From NCBI GenBank assembly GCA_004554395.1, contig SFMP01000154.1, forward strand, positions 1 to 11,665: a stretch of DNA of 11,665 nucleotides, given 5' to 3'. The translations under genes were made by a program, and so were the position numbers. The DNA comes from Myxococcales bacterium (GTDB taxonomy: Bacteria; Myxococcota_A; Bradymonadia; UBA4248). The notes below the pieces were generated by a model. It did not search any database and was not told the origin of the DNA. It saw only the letters and a list, made by a program, of their open reading frames with translations. This document shows positions 9,101-11,665 of this stretch, piece after piece (position 1 is the stretch's first letter; every line of letters begins with the position of its first letter).

Positions 9101-9796
9101 CGCCCGTCGTCGTCGAAATATAAATTGTGGTTCGATCAGACGTTCAAACCCGATCAGACGATTGTCGTCGATTACGAAAACGATATCTTTCATCTCAAAG
9201 GCATGAAGCTCAGTAGTAAAGATATGGACTTGCCGCCCGTCGTGTTCCAAGGCGAGCTCTATCCGATCATCGATATTAAACAAAAAGAAGATGGCATTAA
9301 TCAAAAAGATGATGAAGATACATGGATAAATCGCATTTGTGTCGTTGATGTGAACCAAAAAGGCTGTGATAGTGATCCCATGTTGCATTTGTCAAATATG
9401 ACGGTCATGTTTGCGACGTTTTTAGAAAAGCTAGGTTACGACGTGCCTACGCCAAACACAATCATCAAATGGAAAGTTGCTTGTGATGTGAAAGTAAAAT
9501 TAGGCTCTAGTAAAATAGATGGTGGTCCTCTTGATTTCTGCCATCAATCGATGAGTTTTGGCGACAATATCGTCGAAGTATTCAATAATTTATATAAACT
9601 CTATAAATCGAGATTCCACGAGCTTAATAGATATGTATCTCCTGGCAGTAAAAGAAGTAAGGGGGCAAAAGAACCAACTGGGTTGTCGAAATATGCCGAC
9701 AGCAAGGCACTCGATACGCGCTCTGTCAATGCATGGGATGACCTTTTGGAGAAAGATGCGACCGAAGTGTTAAAAGGGTTTGCGAGGAAAAAATGA
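6158..9796 (+). CDS. recC: RecC-like exodeoxyribonuclease V gamma subunit
   Basis: A 1212-residue protein, somewhat longer than E. coli RecC (1122). In RecBCD, RecC scaffolds RecB and RecD, splits the duplex and reads Chi during double-strand-break repair. The N-terminus (MLHLSFSNQIDRLAGIM) matches the RecC opening. Residues 38-67 (VVHTSGRAYLKHLIAQ, then GICANIAFES) match the family's 'VQSPGMARWL...GIAANI' block. Residues near 202-236 (FLSQYVKDPSNHLFISAF) and 385-412 (DDICVLIPS, then ERNIPF) fit the inactive helicase-like domains. Residues 634-652 (RRAVFILGQSRDAFPSKI) match the 'RVVCLLGMNDGVYPR' block, and 842-868 (LPRLSWRALAELFQKP) matches 'LPLVQLQRFLRNP'. There is no Walker A, as expected for RecC and against AddB. 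The ATG at 6158 has only a weak GGGA at 6146-6149. A 24-bp triplicate lies at 7076-7147. Divergent but intact. No recB or recD is adjacent: the next gene is convergent. Confidence 0.85.
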   Translation: MLHLSFSNQIDRLAGIMAYFLKIPSTEYGGDLDESSTMVVHTSGRAYLKHLIAQNMGICANIAFESSVMKLFESHIDRVPVSQRPGTLLDEKMVFNYLYRIFRKKLYESHSDDIPQAQLQLFATSRAETMSRQVMEYVARKAKTFNLKEGTYPSGTYGDYVRAIVEEQRSVGVEVVLPIDWLGDDELFERLELPKCIFIFDPSPLTRFEIAFLSQYVKDPSNHLFISAFSPSTGFWYNATNGKKASEFKDVLGDGDLSSMKFDFVSLKGREIARDIDRSLLTLFMSHDENKNPFESYDAEERDKRTKSEKIQGTNSEKIQDTNLQKIQDSLVMLDPKKLVGLSADCDSVVLRVFLQIRDEVRAVADKIIELVARNTGDGKPPMLFDDICVLIPSSVCDGYVSPLSNAFLERNIPFNMKQVVEHPVNQCYSAFKAYVAFLTQPMRRSKVLNFAFHEAVASPQEFAEQTSFVQSMDRLGIYGGDDESGSYSWAQGLERVVDLVVGSASEQKLMREPAIVDDDEAALFLRHAHRLMALFRDRNTTRRLRLSYGDWQTYFVELFGAWLRSDVSYRAECMKVLCTEMHRIWPADVQDECVGFDEVAQLLRIVEEKLYTLEKSSIYGGVQVQILDESVMTRRAVFILGQSRDAFPSKIVQAREFENYSPADMDEYAWNKWLLNATDVFWVSAKLDPQDFASVDDNISPLMRELCEVFSKHEPKIDMLVKSTPNTDELEEIASRSEAAKEIVDELSDDIAPENDARQSPQTRPETRRILLWNEIKEELYKIISPQMRGDYINVSNIFIDQTPSLNIDPAKRVLDKGFLDESFEYGQLPASDVEALDSTLPRLSWRALAELFQKPNETYRKYEFGIDEYNDYIDRTSYQFLAAQDYEPVEAYPYSYDATNCIRNILLHCFLTRQLSKFEEHLEMAASFLRREGAFPDAEYWQVLRHRAMEMLNMFQRKMEMKQFDVESVRYYRVVLKSRRPSSSKYKLWFDQTFKPDQTIVVDYENDIFHLKGMKLSSKDMDLPPVVFQGELYPIIDIKQKEDGINQKDDEDTWINRICVVDVNQKGCDSDPMLHLSNMTVMFATFLEKLGYDVPTPNTIIKWKVACDVKVKLGSSKIDGGPLDFCHQSMSFGDNIVEVFNNLYKLYKSRFHELNRYVSPGSKRSKGAKEPTGLSKYADSKALDTRSVNAWDDLLEKDATEVLKGFARKK
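7076..7147 (+). repeat. Three 24-bp tandem repeats in recC
   Basis: Copies at 7076-7099, 7100-7123 and 7124-7147 share the core AAAAGATACAAG and code for three eight-residue units of the form (K/N)-(S/L)-(E/Q)-K-I-Q-(G/D)-(T/S), around residues 307-330. The frame is kept. The segment lies between the first helicase-like domain and the conserved block that starts near residue 340, so it probably forms a flexible charged linker or helix. Slipped-strand expansion is the likely origin. Confidence 0.9.
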
Positions 9797-9878
9797 CGAT
9801 GATGCAAAGCGGGCGGATCATCACCGTATGAAAATGTTACGATGGCATGGTGTCGATTGTCAGCACGGCAATCTGGCG

Positions 9879-11276
9879 CTATGCCATACCGTCGATAACG
9901 CATCCATCGACGGCAATCCAAGGCAATACATAGCTCGCCATAGCCCCATGACACGGTAGCGATACCGCATGCGTATATGCACTTTGAACGCTGGCATTCT
10001 TCCACATTTGCGCCAAATCGAATCGCAAGTGCAATGATTTGAAATGTTGTTCATAACCATTGACATTGGCGATGGCGGCAATGTGAAACGATACATCGAC
10101 TATCGAATGTCGATGGCGCATCCATTGTATAGGAGCATCGACGATAAATGCTCGCTTGCCCACGGCCGCGAAATCGGGCTCGTGGCGCCTCGGTTGGGCA
10201 TGGTTCGATCGATCGCCATCGTTTTGATGTGTCGAAAGCGGCGCGACAGCTATGCCGCGACAAGTGTTCGGCAAGCGCGGCGGAAGACAGAAGTTTTGAG
10301 CTCGATCGACGATAATTGAAGAAGAAAATTCGATATTAAGCCCAATATGCTGAGTTTCGTGCAACAAGACGGCAGCTGCCCAAGGCGATAAGACGACGCG
10401 ATCGACGTTTTTTGGCGCATTCGACGATTCCGATGTCGTGAGCTTGGTGCGCATGAGCGCCGGGGCGAGTTGGGGTAGGGTGAGGCTCGATTCGACGAGC
10501 CCAGTGTCTTTCTCGGTCCATATTCCGTCGAATAATATCGCGGGGAGTCGCAATTTGTGCTGTTGCAATACGATGCTTTGTTCGAGTTGCGTCTCGAATC
10601 GGTTCTGAAAAATCGTTTCCTCGAGGAAATAGAACGTCTTTCGCGCATGAGTGATTCGCTGCCGAGCGCCGAAGTCGATGTCGGCATATCGCTTTGTCAT
10701 ATCATCATATAGCGCTTGCAACATGGGCGCAGCATTGAAATCGTGCGACGCCAAACATGCATCGATGCTACATTTCTTATGGCACGATTCATCGGCATCG
10801 AACGACGAGCAAAACTGAAACTTCGCCCATTCGGCCGCCGTATTCTGCGCCGACGTTGGGCAGACCATATCGCGCAAATCGCAGCCCACGCCACTCTTTC
10901 CCGCATCGAGATTCATCCCCGCATTGGGGCTCACAGCCGCATCGGAGCTCATCGCCCCATGGCGACTCATCCTCCCTCGGTGGCACATCCCCCATGCATT
11001 GACGATATGCGCCGCTCTCACGGCATCGACGACGAGTTGTTCCAAATGGCGATGTGAGGCGTTGGCGCGTGGATTTCGCACGAGTTCGGTGTGTGCCAAG
11101 CCGTTGTCGACGACGGCATAAAATTCGGCACGATAAGCCGTCGAATTGGCATGCGTGATTTCTGCGCCCTGCAACTCATCCATTCGCTCCGCAGACTGCG
11201 ACTCGACGATGAGGCAATCGCTAGCGCCCGCTCGCCGCGCGGCATTGAGCAAGTCTCGATTCAGCGTAGAATCCAT
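9879..11276 (-). CDS. Divergent TldD/PmbA-family (metallopeptidase U62-type) protein
   Basis: A 465-residue protein, close to E. coli TldD (481). TldD/TldE is a zinc peptidase that degrades unfolded peptides, matures microcin B17 and acts on CcdA. Family features: N-terminal LLNAARRAGASDCLIVE; middle RQRITHARKTFYFLEE; core VVLSPWAAAVLLHETQH at 294-310, aligning with 'GVLLHEAVGHGLEGD'; and a C-terminal segment with C442 (LPCHGAM, then PWIAVDGCVIDG), aligning with 'GVCGKEGQ...QPTL..D.L.VGG', whose Cys is the third zinc ligand. The second His sits one position early, giving HExxH instead of HExxxH. Residues 97-126 are five six-residue repeats, followed by scattered cysteines (132, 139, 156, 165, 169, 174) unlike standard TldD. 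The ATG at 11276 is only 14 bases after tRNA-Arg and lacks a Shine-Dalgarno. M32 (11183) has a GGAG nearby but would remove family sequence. No partner gene is in the window. Convergent with recC. Confidence 0.7.
   Translation of the reverse strand: MDSTLNRDLLNAARRAGASDCLIVESQSAERMDELQGAEITHANSTAYRAEFYAVVDNGLAHTELVRNPRANASHRHLEQLVVDAVRAAHIVNAWGMCHRGRMSRHGAMSSDAAVSPNAGMNLDAGKSGVGCDLRDMVCPTSAQNTAAEWAKFQFCSSFDADESCHKKCSIDACLASHDFNAAPMLQALYDDMTKRYADIDFGARQRITHARKTFYFLEETIFQNRFETQLEQSIVLQQHKLRLPAILFDGIWTEKDTGLVESSLTLPQLAPALMRTKLTTSESSNAPKNVDRVVLSPWAAAVLLHETQHIGLNIEFSSSIIVDRAQNFCLPPRLPNTCRGIAVAPLSTHQNDGDRSNHAQPRRHEPDFAAVGKRAFIVDAPIQWMRHRHSIVDVSFHIAAIANVNGYEQHFKSLHLRFDLAQMWKNASVQSAYTHAVSLPCHGAMASYVLPWIAVDGCVIDGMA
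10899..10988 (-). repeat. Degenerate 18-bp tandem repeat (five units) in tldD-like gene
   Basis: Ninety bases read as five 18-base units, coding for MCHRGR, MSRHGA, MSSDAA, VSPNAG and MNLDAG (residues 97-126). The units share the pattern (M/V)-(S/N)-x-(D/H/N)-(A/G)-(A/G), and the plus strand repeats forms of CCGCATCGGAGCTCATC. The repeat lies in a loop-like insertion between the N-terminal domain and the rest, with no counterpart in E. coli TldD that I recall. The outermost units are the most degenerate. Confidence 0.7.
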
Positions 11277-11290
11277 ACACGACCGCAGAA

Positions 11291-11364
11291 TGCGCGAGGC
11301 GGGAGTCGAACCCGCGGCCTTTGGCTTCGGAGGCCAACGCTCTATCCAACTGAGCTACCCGCGC
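11291..11364 (-). tRNA. tRNA-Arg (anticodon CCG)
   Basis: On the minus strand the cloverleaf is complete: acceptor GCGCGGG with CTCGCGC (one G-U pair), D stem GCTC/GAGC, anticodon stem TTGGC/GCCAA around CTCCGAA, a five-base variable region, and T arm GCGGG-TTCGACT-CCCGC. Anticodon CCG reads CGG (Arg). Discriminator A is at 11291. CCA is not encoded. The next gene on the same strand starts 14 bases past the 3' end. A terminator lies 13 bases before the 5' end, so transcription must reach it by read-through or from an overlapping promoter. Confidence 0.97.
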
Positions 11365-11377
11365 AAAACAACAACTT

Positions 11378-11400
11378 AAAAAAAAAGCCTGTAAACAGGC
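11378..11400 (-). terminator. Intrinsic terminator after the tRNA-Gly array
   Basis: On the minus strand GCCTG-TTTA-CAGGC (11387-11400; a sixth T-A pair is possible with a two-base loop) is followed directly by nine T (11378-11386). The GC-rich stem plus T-run is a textbook Rho-independent terminator for transcripts coming from the tRNA-Gly genes. The stem is short, so termination may be partial, which would allow read-through into tRNA-Arg. Confidence 0.8.
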
Positions 11401-11406
11401 GACAAA

Positions 11407-11478
<72 letters not shown>

Positions 11479-11496
11479 AAAAACGTAAGCTGTTGG

Positions 11497-11568
<72 letters not shown>

Positions 11569-11588
11569 AAAAAAGCCGCAAGCATTGG

Positions 11589-11660
<72 letters not shown>

Positions 11661-11665
11661 AAAAA

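Noticed and set aside
9797..9878. Possible bidirectional terminator between recC and the tldD-like gene
   Set aside because: Only a weak GATGAT/ATCATC pairing with a long loop and no T-run on either strand could be found.
11146..11379. Plus-strand ORF with an 'REAGVEPAAFGFGG' peptide
   Set aside because: It is the antisense translation of tRNA-Arg, another common annotation artefact, and it overlaps the 5' end of the tldD-like gene.

Overview
The window is chromosomal-looking DNA from a bacterium of moderate GC, with TCG, GAT, CGA and CGC codons very common in most genes. A Gram-negative, deltaproteobacterial-type lineage (Myxococcota/Bradymonadota-like) is my best inference. It rests on a RecC-type subunit (mainly a proteobacterial RecBCD component) and on a small protein with a YHIQTED signature that I associate with that broad group. 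I cannot name a genus.

Layout, left to right. (1) Positions 1-3586, minus strand: one very long open frame that leaves the window at its C-terminal end. It has a disordered Gln/Pro/Ser/His-rich N-terminus with a 162-bp tandem duplication, then a charged coiled coil, then a helical module resembling the large cargo/toxin precursors of extracellular contractile injection systems (eCIS). Any terminal effector domain lies beyond base 1. (2) Positions 3587-3859: a divergent intergenic region. (3) Positions 3860-4564, plus strand: a YHIQTED-type small protein with a long low-complexity linker. (4) Positions 4674-6017, plus strand: an unrecognised protein with a basic N-terminus and an otherwise acidic body, preceded by a perfect 12-bp palindrome next to a -10-like box. 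(5) Positions 6017-6099: nested, mutually exclusive inverted repeats built on CCATATA units. (6) Positions 6158-9796, plus strand: a divergent RecC with no recB or recD beside it. (7) Positions 9879-11276, minus strand and convergent with recC: a divergent TldD/PmbA-family protein with an HExxH motif where HExxxH is usual. (8) Positions 11291-11660, minus strand: tRNA-Arg(CCG) and three identical tRNA-Gly(GCC) genes with an intrinsic terminator between the Gly array and the Arg gene. The tldD-like start codon is only 14 nt past the tRNA-Arg 3' end.

How the parts work together is mostly inference. The minus-strand giant gene looks like secreted cargo of a contractile injection apparatus encoded elsewhere, and the YHIQTED gene is its divergent neighbour. 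RecC should work with RecB and RecD from another locus in double-strand-break repair. The tldD-like gene may be expressed by read-through of the tRNA operon. The most novel-looking items are the giant cargo-like protein, the switch-like repeat cluster before recC, and the tRNA to tldD-like junction.
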